A DNA stretch of 64,000 bases from Linyphia triangularis (GCA_963978545.1 OZ021727.1:57052487-57116486), one strand, 5' to 3'. Positions 23,635-36,850 are shown, numbered from the stretch's first letter. The notes: generated by a model not told the origin, from the sequence alone. Numbers and translations: made by a program.

Positions 23635-23880
23635 ATTTTCTCCGTGTAGCATGATCATGCAAGGGAGCATCCAGTGAGTCAATCGGCCACTGACTACAGC
23701 CATTACTTCGCCATTACGCCCAGCTGTCGGCAGTAGTAACGGCTGTAGCTCCAACCCATCTCCCTCCGCTCTCGCACCAACTTGCACCAAGTGACTCTTC
23801 CTCCGTTCTTTGTGTGTCAATTTTCTGCTCTTTTTCTTGGGGGGTGGGGGTTTCTATGGAGTGTTGTTCGGTCGGGGGTG
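23635..23880. promoter_or_regulatory. GC-richer island, possible regulatory DNA
   Basis: Unique-looking sequence with TAGCATGATCATGC, ATCGGCCACTGACTACAGC, ACTTCGCCATTACGCCC and two GGCTGTAGC-type words, followed by a G-rich stretch. A 63-aa minus-strand frame runs through it, but I recognise nothing in it. It contrasts sharply with AT-rich flanks and lacks repeat features. Function is inference only. Confidence 0.3.
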
Positions 23881-24209
23881 GTGATGCTGAATTTTTATGT
23901 TTTCGCTTATTTTTGAGTGATTAGATTTTGGTTGTGTGGAATTTTTGAGTGGTCTAAAGATCGGAACTGAAGATATGTTGCTTTATACTATGAATTTCGG
24001 GGCTATGAGATTTGCATTCATAAGTTCTGAGGGTTATTTGCTATCACTAGAAGAGCTTTTTTATTGAACCCATACTCTTTATTTTTTTTATTTTTTAGCG
24101 TAACTCTTTAGGAAGAAAATTATTCTCACTAAGGAAATTTGTTTAATGTATAGTGCCTATTTGAAGAAATATTTCCTTTGAATTTTTTTATGTAGGTTAT
24201 ATTAGGAGG

Positions 24210-24890
24210 AGGGTTCACCACTAACTTTTAGAGGCGGGCCGTATGACTTATGTTGGAGCTTTCCGCGGGCCGGATGCGCCAATATATGTATCTCGAATTA
24301 TTATTAAATTGAAAAAAGTATTGATTTTTTTATCTTGATAAACTTACAATTAATATTTGATTCTTTTTTTTTCAAATAATTAAAAAATAATAATTTTCAA
24401 AATTACTAAATCCAAGTTTCAAAAAGAAGTGAATCTTTTGTTTCAATGTGACAGTGCGACTTGATCTAACTTTTAATAAAAGTATTTAAACTGTACTTCC
24501 AGATTACACCGTTTTTGTCGATATCAATTGTGAGACGATGGCCTTCGAAATCGTTCAGTTAATTTTATGATAGAGTCGATGTCTTTCGCAGTATTTATTG
24601 CAGCCAATCTTAACTGGATCTCATTTAAATAATTTATTAAGTTATTCCTGTATTTATTCTTGATGAAAACCACTTTGCTGAAAGCTTCTTTGTATAGTTT
24701 CTTCGACCATGTAGTGGAGAACTTTGTTTTACATAGTTAACACATACTATTTCGGATAAATTACAGTTATATAAGAAAAGTCCATACCATGAAATTTGAT
24801 TTTTCTTCTTTTATGGTGATGGCGGGCCGCAGAAAAATCTTTCGCGGGCCAAATTTGGGCCTTGTAGTCGCTAACGCTCTGTTAGAGAAT
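24210..24890 (-). mobile_element. hAT transposon relic
   Basis: The borders carry the GGCCCGC-rich noncoding sequence often seen near hAT transposase 3' ends (GGCCCAAATTTGGCCCGCG and CGGCCCGC near 24825-24860; GGCGCATCCGGCCCGCGG near 24250-24280, as read on the minus strand). Between them lies a transposase C-terminal remnant (24524-24694). Terminal inverted repeats and an 8-bp target duplication were not identified. Confidence 0.7.
24524..24694 (-). pseudogene. hAT transposase C-terminal (dimerisation) fragment
   Basis: A 57-codon minus-strand frame reading YKEAFSKVVFIKNKYRNNLI, NYLNEIQLRLAAINTAKDID, SIIKLTERFRRPSSHN and stop. The F-S-x-x-x-x-I-K-N-K-x-R-x-x-L pattern, an L-x-x-x-x-x-I-x-T helix and the D-I-D-x-I-I-K end are the usual order in the C-terminal dimerisation region of hAT transposases and their domesticated relatives. 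Upstream sequence is out of frame and lacks the catalytic region, so the element is dead. Confidence 0.75.
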
Positions 24891-25574
24891 TCTTTTTGAA
24901 AAATATCGCAGTTCCACTAGTTATAAAAAACGTGTATATCGAACCATCATTTTTAAGAATTTTTTTAAAATCCATTTTGCATAATTGGATATCTAAGCAT
25001 ATGCTGTTCAAATGTCTTCCAGGTGGTACTGTACTTTGCTATCAAAAAACTAATACTTGTTACAAATTGTCTGACTTTGCTGGAAGAGAGTTTTTTAGTT
25101 GAGGTTACTTTACTGGTAGTAGCACTCAAGGTAGGAAAGCTGAAGTTTCCTGCTCTTTCTTCGTTTAGAACAGTATTCATAATTTGTTTTATACATTTTA
25201 GTTCATAAATGTGTTTCATAACATAAGAAATCACACAATTACTTGTATAATCTATATGAAAAGTATAGACGCAGTAAATTTGAATAATACAATCAGTGAA
25301 TATTTTATGGCGATAGATTTTAAGAAGATATTATTTTCGTTCCATTTCTTACGATTATAATAATAACAACAATAACAACAAAGACATTTTTAGCAGAGGG
25401 AATAAAATTTAAGTAATATCTTTGAATAATTTTTATAACGTAAAATTTAAAATAAATATGAATACTGTAATATAAATATTCATAAAAAATTATGAAATAA
25501 AAAGAGCGCCAGCAAAACATAAAATAGGGAACCGCTGTCTTTACATTCTAGATCACTTCCACTCTGCCTTCATA

Positions 25575-25880
25575 ACGTCTGGCCACGAAGAAAATTTTCC
25601 GGTAAATAAATGGTACTGGAAGTTAAAGAACTTTTTCTCGGACTCGGGCGCAAAGCAAGGCTTGTTGCGTGAAAATGGTATAGTTTTCGAAGAATACTGT
25701 TACACATATGATTCTTCATCCGGAACTTATTTCCCAAACCATAGACTCCCCTTTTTAGATGTGTAACACAAAATATATTCATTGCAACAAACAAAAATGT
25801 TATATTCTGGCATCTGGGGATTTCATCTGCCAATTTTTTTAACCTTTCGACTGGCAGAATGTACTAGTTGGGGGCCATAT
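25575..25880 (-). repeat. Dispersed repeat R1, copy 1, left of the TAAA array
   Basis: About 300 bp, of which roughly 215 bp match copy 2 (26385-26610) at high identity: TAGTTTTCGAAGAATACTGT, AGATGTGTAACACAAAATAT, AAAAATGTTATATTCTGGCA and GGGGGCCA(T/C)ATTAAAAAAA. On the minus strand both copies keep an open frame with CQNITFLFV, NIFCVTHLKRG and NSILRKL in common. This may be a fragment of a transposable element ORF or may be chance. Confidence 0.75.
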
Positions 25881-25899
25881 TAAAAAAATAAAAAACTCT

Positions 25900-26325
<426 letters not shown>

Positions 26326-26384
26326 CAAAAAAACAAAAAAAAATAGTTATTTATACAACTTACAAATAAATTATATAATTGCCT

Positions 26385-26625
26385 GAAAATGGCATAGTTT
26401 TCGAAGAATACTGTTACTCATATGATTCCTCATTCGGAACTTATTTTTCAAACCACATCTTCCCCTTTTTAGATGTGTAACACAAAATATATTTAATACA
26501 ACAAACAAAAATGTTATATTCTGGCATACGGGGATTTCACCTGCCAATTTTTCTTTACCATCCGTCGGGCATAATGCACTTGTTGGGGGCCACATTAAAA
26601 AAACATTGTAAATAAAAAAAACATA
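26385..26625 (-). repeat. Dispersed repeat R1, copy 2, right of the TAAA array
   Basis: Direct copy of 25660-25880 with about 10 percent differences. It ends GGGGGCCACATTAAAAAAAC followed by A-rich sequence. TAGTTATTTATACAACTTAC and ACAGTTATTTATACAACTTA also occur before and after this copy, so a second, shorter repeat brackets it. Confidence 0.75.
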
Positions 26626-27049
26626 GAAACAGTTATTTATACAACTTACAAATAAAGAACATAATTGTAAGGAGTGTCCAAAGAAGAAGAAAAAATACTA
26701 GTTTAAGAAAAAAAAAATCTGATATATTTGACAGAAAATTAGTTGGCGAAGTGAAGAGACAAAATCGCATGTATCTATCAGATCATATGCGATCGATGGT
26801 AGTCTAAATGATGTACAACAGCTTTTTTTTGTGTGCATAATGTAGCCTCAGCATTGAGTTCCTTGTATTTTCTACCCAACCTTTTTACTGAAAAGGACTC
26901 CTGGAGAAACCTTCTCAGTATAAGCCCCTCATCCATCCTAATTCCAACAAATGAATGATTCAGTGCCCAACGCTTTCCAATACCCCCAAAATTCAAAGTC
27001 CAATCCCAAAATCTATATACGCACACTCGGTCACGTGCAAGACTTTTAA

Positions 27050-27365
27050 TTTATTTCCTGGTGGATACAGTTCTGTTTCGGAGGGGCGTGGACCCCCCGG
27101 GGCTCACAGGGGCGGTATTTGTTGCAGAGTGACCTTTTCGGAATTCTCTCGGAACCCCCCTCTGTCCCATTTCCCTTTCCGGGTGTTTACAGTGGGAGGG
27201 TTAATGCCTGGAGATCAACGGATATATTGCCAAGATATACTAATACCAGGGGTTTCGGAGGTCAATATGAGAGGTTATTTAATGTCTTCGCTTGGGGCGA
27301 GGTGATACTGAAATGTGGTGTGTCCGTGGGAGGTATAAAGAGAGGGACATAAGGTTATGACGGTA
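27050..27365. promoter_or_regulatory. GC-richer island, possible regulatory DNA
   Basis: Unique-looking sequence with GGACCCCCCGGGGCTCACAG, TTTTCGGAATTCTCTCGGAA, AGATCAACGGATATATTGCC and TCAATATGAGAGG. Overlapping frames of 77-116 aa have no recognisable domain. It contrasts with AT-rich flanks and shows no transposon ends. Function not established. Confidence 0.3.
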
Positions 27366-27825
27366 AGGGTTGAGTTAGTTGGTGGAGTTTTGGAACGTTA
27401 TGACCAAAGGCAATGGGTAATGTTGATTGCATGGAATTGCACGTGGATTCTGGAACTTCCTTTGGAAATTGAAATGCATGAATAATGAAATATTGACATT
27501 TTAACATTTTTTTATGAAAAAATATCTAATTTATTTTTGGTAAACTCAACTCTATATCACAAGTTTTCAAGAAATTCTAGAAGGAATTTTGATTTTTTTA
27601 ACAATGTTGTTCGTTAAAATATTTTTGCAATATTAGTGAAAGGTTACTAATATGTTACTTCAAAGAATGTGCCAGAGTATTTTGGAGAAAATTATTATTT
27701 GGAGCATTGGCACAATACCATCTCTTTTCAATTAAATTATTTAGCAAAATAGTACTTTAAATTTTCTGAAATTTGAAACCATATCAGACAACAATGATAG
27801 ATAAGTGTTGAAATTTGAAGGGATA

Positions 27826-28340
27826 ATGGACAATTCCCGCATTTATTTTTCTATTCAATTCTAAATGTTTCGAAAAGACTTTAAACACACACATTTCTGC
27901 TCACTGCTTTATTCCTTTGTTTAAATTTGCAACCTAAGTTCTCTGGTTTATTTTGGCGGGAAAAAAGGCTCATTCAGCTCGAAGCTAATGTGACGTCACT
28001 ACATCTAAAACATCTTGGCTTGAAACTCAGCAGCGGAAACCAGTTTTGTAAGTTTCTCGTAAATCGCGCCAACTGGCACGAGATATAGCAATTGTCTAAA
28101 ATACTCACATCAACCTCACAATAACTATAGAAACGGAAGGATGTTATGACGTCACAGCTAAAATGTACCGATTTGATCGGACTACAATCGGACGAGGTTT
28201 TCGGGAATTTTCTGTTCTTAAAAATTAAATAACTTATTTTTTTAAGGAATTTTTGTTTGAATATTTGGAATCAGGAAGAAATTCTTCATAAATATAAACT
28301 AATTTCACTCGTTTTTGAAAAATGTGCCAATTGTCGATTA
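27826..28340. mobile_element. MITE family B, near full-length copy
   Basis: The left end AATGGACAATTCCCGCATTT is the inverse of the right end of the copy at 3432. The copy's own right end, AAAAATGTGCCAATTGTCGA, is a diverged version. The interior holds GTGACGTCA and TGACGTCAC near 27985 and 28150, the GCAGCGGAAACCAG block, and ATATTTGGAATCAGGAAGAA. No coding capacity. The target duplication is unclear. Confidence 0.75.
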
Positions 28341-30429
28341 GAGATGTTTTACCATAAACTTATCAAAATTTGGTTTCTGATTTCAAAACTTGGTTTTCTT
28401 TTTGGTTTACAGTAGCACCATATGTTAAAAATTACACAAAAACTAATCATTATTTCAGTTTTATTTAAAAATAATTTGAAATTGTTATTACATGAGTGTT
28501 AAAATTAAAAAAATTCCAGCTTTTATGTCAAAAAGAAATTTCGTACGTTTAGATATAACTCTTCACTGTTTATGTGTTTTAGAAATAGTTGTATTAGGTT
28601 TATGGAATGTGATTTTTTTAGGTCACTCTTAATTATCATGATGCATCTTTAAAATAAGTTAATCATGTATGAATTTCTTAATCGATGCTATATAACTAAA
28701 ATAAATTTAGATGCTGGTAGATAATTGATTTCGTAATCTACATAAACTGATTGTAGCATCATTATGCTAAGTGAATATTTTATTGTATATATACACAATC
28801 AAAATTTATTGTATCAATAAATTGCTAGTGAATACCAATTTTTAAATAGGTTTATGGCCAGGACTGCTATTGTTTTCAGTTGAACGTGAAATTCTTTGTA
28901 GTTAATGCGGTTTACAATGTTAAAGAAGAGAGAGTCTTAACTTTTTACATTTGTAATAAGATTTTACTCCTATATAGACTCCCACAATATCGGATAATTA
29001 GGTTAACTGTGTTAATTTTGAAATTGATTTTTTTAAATTGCCAATATCAAATATTTTATTACGTATCCTTATCTCACAGTAAACGTCTCCTACTCAAATA
29101 TACTTCATTTCAGGAGTAGAAGTGGATAAAAAAAGTTGGGGTTGCCCAAAAGTAATGTAATCCTCCCCAACGATAAATTTTATAATTTTGTATCGTATAA
29201 TAAAAATATTAACTAGTAAGGAAATAATTTATACTTCCTAACACTAATATTGAACAAAAGGTCCAAAATGTATTGTTATTTTAATTAATACTCTGCAACT
29301 TAGTTTTTTTTACTTGGAAGTAAGAGAAAGTGAAATAATAATTTAACATTATAAACATAACTGTTTATTTAGATTTAAATAGTGCTTCTAAATGTGCAAT
29401 TGTGTAAACTTCCATGAAATAAAATGAATTTTCATTACATTTAAAAGTTAATGTAATTTTTCTTTTGCAGTCCTTAGACGGATTGACTATTTTTTAATTG
29501 GGGGTATGGATTTCAGTGATTTTAGAAGTGAAGTGACGTAGGGATAATTTCTTGATAAGTGGATGGACGCGTCACCCGGCGTCTACCCACACTTCTAGCA
29601 CTGCTTCAAATCATTATTACTATCTTCTTTACTATTTAACTTAAAATCCTCACGTTTGGAGTTAAAACTGTTCGATAATTTAATAAATACTTAATAGTAA
29701 ATAGATAGCCCCCTAAAATTTAAATTGTATAAACACAAGGACACATTCATTCAGCAGTTTGGTGCATGTATTAATCAACATATTTTCATAAAACTTTGCA
29801 TACATACTACTAAGGCAATGCAAAAATTCTATCTAAAAAAGAAATAAAATATCAAATAATAAAAAATGTTTTTTTTTTTTTTTTTGTAGATGCTTTTTAA
29901 AGCCATTTAATTTCATGAATGATATATAAATCATAATTTTTTTTCTGAATGGGTTCAGCTAATTACTAAATATAATCATAATTAGGTTCAGACAGAAAAG
30001 TTATATAAGCAGTTTGGTGCTAACTGCCCATAAATTAACCCATAAATTTTATATAAGCTCATAAATTAACATATTTCTAGATTGATCTGATATTTTTTCC
30101 CATCAGATACCATTTTCATATGATATAAATATTACGTATGACGAATTTTATGAAGATGTTCGATATAACAGGTTCTAGGCATCTCTAGGAGGTTCAGTTT
30201 TATTATAGTCGTTCTGTATATGTACTGATAATTCAAAAGAAAAAGTGACTTTTCTCGTAATTACTTTTCTTGCCTTTTTTTCTGACATTTACTATAGAAT
30301 TATTTTTCTCATTTTGATGCTTTTACTTTATTTCCATACGTATATTTTTACTCTATAAAACTTGAAAAAATAAGAGCCCACTCACAAATCCTAAATAACA
30401 ACAAAATGTTCATCAACATATTTTAACCG
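28341..30429. other. No gene seen; small GC-richer patch at 29515-29605
   Basis: AT-rich intergenic DNA. The patch contains TAGAAGTGAAGTGACG and GACGCGTCACCCGGCGTC with CACTTCTAGC, so TAGAAGTG and CACTTCTA can pair across about 80 bp. T run at 29868-29885. Confidence 0.45.
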
Positions 30430-30860
30430 CCTACGCGCAAACAACACAAGACCCTTCAAAACAACCCAAGCAAAAACAACTCCACTTCCCCAGAACTCGC
30501 TTTATCAAAACGGCGAAAGCATTCGGTCTGAGAGAAAATGGCCTGCCCATTAAAAACCCCTCTATTAACACCTCCGGAAAGAGCAAATATGGCACTGTGG
30601 AATTCAAAAAGTTAAATGAGTCGAAAGAATTGAAAGAAAATCGACCTGCGGCTTGACGCCTGACTTGAGACTGGAAATTTTAATGAGGCTGCACCGAGTT
30701 TAAAGGGGTAGGTGGGCACTAAATCATAGTCTAGGCCACTTTACCCTCTCCCTCCCTTTCCCTTCATCCTTCACGTCATCTTTTTACCCTACTCCGGACA
30801 TCAGAGAAATTCAACATCCCGCCGGCTCATTTGCATAGAATCGGGTCGCTGGTTACGGGG
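30430..30860. promoter_or_regulatory. Candidate conserved noncoding element downstream of Lmx1
   Basis: About 430 bp of complex, GC-moderate sequence with no repeat features and no supported frame. Motifs visible: GACTTGAGACTGGAAATTTT, TAATGAGGCTG, CCTCCGGAAAGAGCAAATAT, CTTTATCAAAACGGCG, CATTTGCATAGAATCG (ATTTGCAT octamer on the plus strand) and CCATTAAAAACC. Dense short AT-core sites in otherwise GC-richer unique DNA are typical of developmental enhancers. The distance to the Lmx1 stop is about 11 kb. Conservation cannot be tested here. Confidence 0.4.
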
Positions 30861-33800
30861 GATGACCACAAATTTAGATTCAGATTGATCGTCTGTCTTT
30901 AATTTTCAATGTAATATTTCCTAAAAAAATTATGTGTCGAGTATAAGTTTTTATTAGATGTGAGGATGCTAATTAGAGAAAAGTATGGAAATATAAATGT
31001 AAATGAATGTGAGAATTTGAAGTTTTTAAAAGCTTTTTTTCCAGTACATTTTTGTGATGTTTGAGTTCTTTCAATGGTTTCACTTGTTGAAAATACTCGT
31101 TATTGTCTTTTATATTCCTGAAAGTTTTTTTGAAAGCTTAGTTTTAGAATAAAAAAGGTACGAATGGCAGTTTTTTAAAAAAAAAAGCAACTAGGTTATT
31201 TTTTCCAATAAATATCTCAACAGTTTATGACGATTTTAGTGTATGTAACGTATACACTTTCAAATTTCGCATATTAGTTTTTAAATCTTAACACTATGTG
31301 AATGAATTGGTTGAAGGGTAGTGGTTATTATACCAGATAGGTTCCTGTACACTATCATTATGCAATTTTCTTGTATATAATTGTACTGTACAATTTTTTT
31401 TAAAGTTCTATTTCCTTAAATTTATTTATTGGCAGCGTTAATACAGGCTAAAAAATGTTGGCAATGGCTAATTAATTAATAAAGAAATTTCGTGATTATT
31501 CTGCTCGTGCTTGTAGCCAGATGTATTTATCTCGACCTTTCGTGAAAATTTGCACACGAAAAAGAAGTTCTTCAGTGCCAATAATTGATTTTAATTTGAG
31601 TTGGAGGTAGAGAGCTGTTTTAAAACAAGATTTGAGGAATGAGTCTGAATTATTACTGTGTCTGAAGTTGTAAGCATTGAATCGTTTGCTAAAGTTTGAT
31701 TGGTAGTTTACTGTTGTTCAAAGAAGTTTTGTGAGTCTTTGAAACGAAGAATAAATCATTAGTTTTATATTGTAAAATCTATATCACAATTTCTCTAAGA
31801 TAATTATTAATTATTAAGTTTGATAACATTATATTAACAATCCTTTGCTAATTCACCAAATTTTCACTTTGGGGTGTAATAAACTGTTTTAGCAATACAA
31901 CATGACGCTTTACCATTAAAATTCAATGAATGAGATTAGTAGCAAGTTTTGCATTTTAACATTTTCAAACCAGTCCAATTAATAAACATTATCCAGCAGC
32001 CAGTACATCAATTTGCTGTATAGTTGATATTGAAATCCTAGTATACGAATTTTGAGATTATCTCCAATTCTTCTCTAAAATGGTCTTGGTCATTTTGACT
32101 GAAATTGATAATTAGAATTTAATATGGTTTTCTATCTGTAGCTTATAAGCGATGTTCTGTTTGATTCCAACTGGTGAAATAAGTTGATAGTAAGCTAGTA
32201 AGATACAAAGCTTTTTAGAATAGTTTTGAAATCGTTTCATAATCATGTAGATCGTATAATTTACGCAAAATATATTAGAATGTTTTCTCAAATAAAAATG
32301 TCAAAATTATTTTACTATTTTTTTAAATGTTTATTTTTAGACCAAGCTCTTAGTTTAAATTAAATTTAAGTTGAATATATAACTTAGCCTACATATTTAG
32401 TTTTTGTGTTTAAGCTGCATAGACGGTTTGACTGACGTAAGGAAAATAATCTCTTTTGATTTCTTTTTGTAGAGCCTAAACAAATCTGAATTGCTTGCCC
32501 TAAAGAACGTGGAACGTGAAGTGCAGTAAAATATGGTGTCTTGGCGCATTATTGGGGAGGGTAATATTTGAAAATTGAAATGTTAGATATTAAGCTTCGT
32601 AGTCTCATTAAAAACATCAAAATTTTCTCTTTTTTATAGAAACCTCAAGCTAAGATTCATAAAAGTTTGAAATAATAATTTTTTAAATTTCACTTTCTCA
32701 TAATGAAGTTAAAATGAATAACTAAACCGAATAAACTTGTGAAGTAACCCACAAAAATCTAGAAAATGATTAAGAAACTGCCGGCATCACAGTACGTGTG
32801 TGACATGGTTTAGTAATAAATATACAAAGAAATTTTACTAGCATAACAATTCAAAACATATATTTTTTTTTACAGCCAACACATAAAAGCAGCCTACGTT
32901 ATGGCTATTTTTCACGTTTTCAAGTTTGTGTGAATAACAGTCTAGTTACACTAATAGACTGTTAATGTTTTGAAGTTAAATATTGTACTATACTCCCGAA
33001 AAAATCCAAACGGTTGATCTATTTTCTGTTCTGAAGATCTTATGATAAAAATGTTTTACGATCTTGTATAGTCTCTTGTAAAGGAGTCCTCTACTGATTT
33101 TTTTAAGTAAAACTAACTTCAAAATAAACCTATATTTCTTAGCACGTCATTCATGGTAGAATATAGTATAGAACTCAAATACAAAATTTCAGTGCTGGCT
33201 ATTGAAATACATACCATATTATGAGTGAAGTGTATTTGAGCTTTGCGTCAATATTGAGAAGCATGGTTTTCAGGTAGATGGTAAAAGGTTGACGGAATAT
33301 TTAACTTGTTTCATTGTTTTATTCTTGTTGAATACGTTTCTATAGTTCGATGCTTTTAAATATTTTTTTATAATTTGGCTATCAAATATAATAAGATTTG
33401 AAAAGAAAAAATCTGCAGATTTTTAATTATGATTACAGCAATGTAAGTTAAATATGTTTGTTTCTATTTATGCAATTTTAAAAATTATTCTGTTATTTAT
33501 TAAAAATTTAAAAACTATTTATTCCTAAATTTTCATGTTATTTATGTCTAAAAACAACAAAATATAGTTATAAATAAAAATTAATTGAATATATTAATTA
33601 TTTTACTACGGATATGCCGAGGCTTATTCTTAACATTAGTTGAACTTTTTCTTGTAATCACTTAATTCTCTAAACATTCATTGAAAATTTATAAAACTTA
33701 ATATTTCATAGGTTGTTTAGATGCTAAAACTAAATATGGAATAATACTTTGGGGTTTTTAATGAACTTTTTAATGTTAGATTATGTTTTTACATGTATAT

Positions 33801-34630
33801 GATACCTTACGACAAAAAATATATACTTGTAAATACCTTCCATAAATTACCATATTACTCTACATTTTTCCTTTATCAATTAGAAAAAAAAAAGGGGAAA
33901 AAAAAAAAAAAAAAAAAAAAAAAAACTATAGCAAGAGTTCGGATTTTTCTAATGTTTTGTACATTTGTATCTGAAAAATTCTCCACTTTTGTACGTTGTT
34001 TTCTTATATATGAGGTAATAAATTGCTTGAGTTTATGTTTTGTGATTAAATACGCGTGGTTAAAGAATAAATAATTTTTGTAATATTTTACATACATAAA
34101 GTAAAGAGCAGAGTTAGTATTTAAAACTAAATTACATTAAAATGGCTTATTTCATAAATAGTTTGTTTAAATTAGGCTAAAAAATTTAGTTTTTAATTCT
34201 TTTTTTAATATTTTTTAAGTACAAAAGCTAATACTTTCACTAATAAAATTGAGAATAATTAAATATCAATGCAATAAATAACTATGTGATGAAATTTTAA
34301 TATAATTCAAATGCATTTTTTTTATTTTTTTATTTATAAAACAGATCTTATGTTTGTAAGCACTGCCCGAAATATTATACGCGACCTTTTTCTTTAGAGT
34401 ACGGGAAAATAAAAAGTGACTAGGGGTGTGTAATATGACATACCTTTTAATTATACTTAATACTGGTTACCGTATTTAAATTTTTCATGGATTGGTGTAA
34501 TTTACCATTTTGGTATTATTTAAAACCCCCATTTCGTATTATTTCTCATATTTTTATTATTTAAAAAAAATGGCCAGATTGGTGCTATTTTTGGCAATAA
34601 TTATTACACTTGCAGAAAAGAAAAAAGAAA
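30861..34630. other. No gene seen
   Basis: About 3.8 kb of AT-rich intergenic DNA. Apart from an A run near 33886-33926 I recognise no repeat family, RNA gene or coding signal. Confidence 0.5.
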
Positions 34631-34639
34631 GAAAAAAAA

Positions 34640-35095
34640 AAAAAAAAAAAAAAAAACGAGGGGGAAAAAAAAAAAAAAAAAAAAAAAATCCGCGAACTGT
34701 GAAATTGGTGATATGTTTTTTGATAAACACAAAATTATCCTTTATTTTAAGTGAAACAGAGGAGAAACAGTCGTTGATGGGCGGTGCTCAAGAGAAGAGA
34801 ACTCCGGAAGAGAACTAATGACTTTCGTTTTTTAACTTTTTACGCCTTTATCGCATTTCTACAGGAATTTTGGAATTGGGGATATTTAGAATACCTTAAA
34901 GGACATTATCGTTTGAGCCGTTTTTGGCAATTGCTGAAAAACATAAATGTTTCAATAGCAGCTACCTTATGCGCCATTTTTGACCACAAAAAACCCTTAA
35001 TGACATGTCTCACAACCACTAACCCGTACACAAAATTGGAACATCGTAGGTCAATCTGTTCGGTAGTTAAGTTGACCACAGAAAGACATTAGTTC
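34640..35095. repeat. Dispersed repeat R2, copy 1
   Basis: Shares with 63290-63725, in the same orientation, AAGTGAAAC(A/T)GAG, CTTTTTACGCC, GGGGAT(A/G)TTTAGAA, GAGCCGTTTTT, GCAATT(G/A)CTGAAAAACAT, CAATxGCAGCTACCTTA, ATCGTAGGTCAAT and TGACCACAGA. The copies are well diverged. No terminal repeats or coding region recognised; superfamily unknown. It is followed immediately by a SINE. Confidence 0.75.
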
Positions 35096-35109
35096 TAGAC
35101 TACTTTTTT

Positions 35110-35285
35110 GGTTGGTTGTTTTCAGATTATCTGGCACCGTCCGCAACACGAGGGCTATAATGCGCCAAAACATTCGTCATTTGACAAGCCAACATACATT
35201 TATAAACACCCATGCCTTACACGGGATTCGAACCCGCAACCTCGCGATCTAGAAGCTAGCACGCTAACCACTATATCGTTTGGTC
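35110..35285 (-). mobile_element. tRNA-derived SINE, family 1
   Basis: On the minus strand it has GATATAGTGGTTAGCGTGCT (A box), GCGGGTTCGAATCCCG (B box) and the common body ending in the CAACCAACC tail. The flanks ACTACTTTTTT and CCCACTTTTTT suggest an imperfect target duplication. Short frames in it are shadows. Confidence 0.9.
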
Positions 35286-35752
35286 CCACTTTTTTGGATT
35301 CAGTTAGTTTCAAAACTTGTACTAAATTAAATGCAATATACTTATTGATATTTTGATTGCAATAATGACAGAATTTAAATATAGGTGCGACCCCTTTTTC
35401 CTTCAACTCAAACAAGGACTATAGTAAAGATGTTTGACTTTGGAAGTCCCCCCTCGGGGTTCAGGGAAGCAAAAGTAGGTAAAGGTTGTATCATATCCCC
35501 CTATTGATTTCGAACTGCCCTATTTAAGCGTTTTTAAATGGGCATAAATTGGGCAGTTTGAAGGAGAAGGGTGACAACAGCTGGTCTAGCATTAGGTGAG
35601 CCCCGGGTGTGATCTCTCTATCGTACTACATAATGTGAAGTATACTGGTCGATAGGAATTATTCTTTTTTTTTTAATGTACCCCACACGATAGTTTTCTT
35701 GTTTGTTTGACGGTATCAGAATGGTTTTGAAGTACCTAACTCATATTTTATC

Positions 35753-35785
<33 letters not shown>

Positions 35786-36544
35786 GATCGCACACATGAG
35801 ATTAAATAGATACAAGTATAAAAAATAAACTTGTCTTTTTGATTTCTTAAAACCTACTGTTTTTGATTTCGTGTTATTTATTTATTCTTTTTATTCATTA
35901 GATCGAGTGTAATATAGCTTAATATATTGGGAAAATATTTTTTTTTTACCCCCCTTTGAGGGGAAAATATATATATTTTTTAAATTTGTGAACTCTCTAT
36001 CTCTTCGAAAAGAAAAGTTATGTAATTAATTTAGTTTATTTTCAAAAAATAATTATCGCGTCATGTATAGGTACATCAGATCCAGCACCAACAATATACT
36101 ATTTGGCAACATTTAATGATTGATATCTTCCCATATACTATATATTCTTAGAATAGAAACTGAAAGAATGTTTGCCAATTTAATGAGTTTGGAAAAATTA
36201 CAGCACTATTTAATTACATTAATATCACTAGACGCGACATTCTACATCTGATGTTGGAAAAGTAAAATTCTCATTATTTGGGATGTAATCACTTTGATTA
36301 CATCTATTTTCCCAAGCAGATTTGTGTTTTTTAGATTACATTTTTAATTGTGGAATTTTGCATTCTGAATATACTTCTTTGAAATTGTAGGTGAGAATGT
36401 TTCATTGTTTAATATTGTTTTTATGTGCATGCGTTCATTATCGACTGAGATAAGAACCCTATCGATCATCATTCTGAATTTTGTATTGAATGTGAAGAAA
36501 AGTTAGTTGAATATATTGGTCTGCCGGAGCACACATTGCCGAAA
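35286..36544. other. No gene seen
   Basis: Contains a GC-richer stretch at 35430-35620 (CCCCCCTCGGGGTTCAGGG, GAGCCCCGGGTG) and an A run at 35753-35780. GCGACCCCTTTTTC at 35388 also occurs near 1742 (ACGACCCCTTTTTC), pointing to a further dispersed repeat. Confidence 0.4.
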
Positions 36545-36556
36545 CTAGTCAAAATT

Positions 36557-36850
36557 ACTAAACTAAACTCAGTGGCGTAATAGCTCCGTAGGGGGGCTTG
36601 GCCTGCTGTGCCTAATCCAGCAAACTTGACGATGACACTGGGGTGCTGTATAGCAATGTTTCGATCAGATGGTCAGTCTGACGCTGATTGTTTAGTTCCC
36701 AAGCATGCTTAGGAACTGAACAATGAGGGTAAAGCATTTAATCGACCAACTTAAGGGATGAAAGGCTGAATCAACCTTGCCCAGTCCGGAAATCGAACCG
36801 CGGACCTGCAATGTGGCATTGCAATGCGTTACCACTACGCCACTGGGCTT
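36557..36850 (-). mobile_element. tRNA-derived SINE, family 2, ~290 bp
   Basis: On the minus strand it starts AAGCCCAGTGGCGTAGTGGT then AACGC (A box), with GGTCCGCGGTTCGATTTCCG (B box). The body includes CAAGGTTGATTCAGCCTTTC and AGCATGCTTGGGAACT, and it ends GGAGCTATTACGCCACTGAG followed by a short (TTTAG)n-like tail. Flanks CTAGTCAAAATT (36545-36556) and CTAGTCAAAAATT (from 36851) are the target duplication. Its end GCCACTGA echoes its start CCAGTGGC. Confidence 0.88.
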
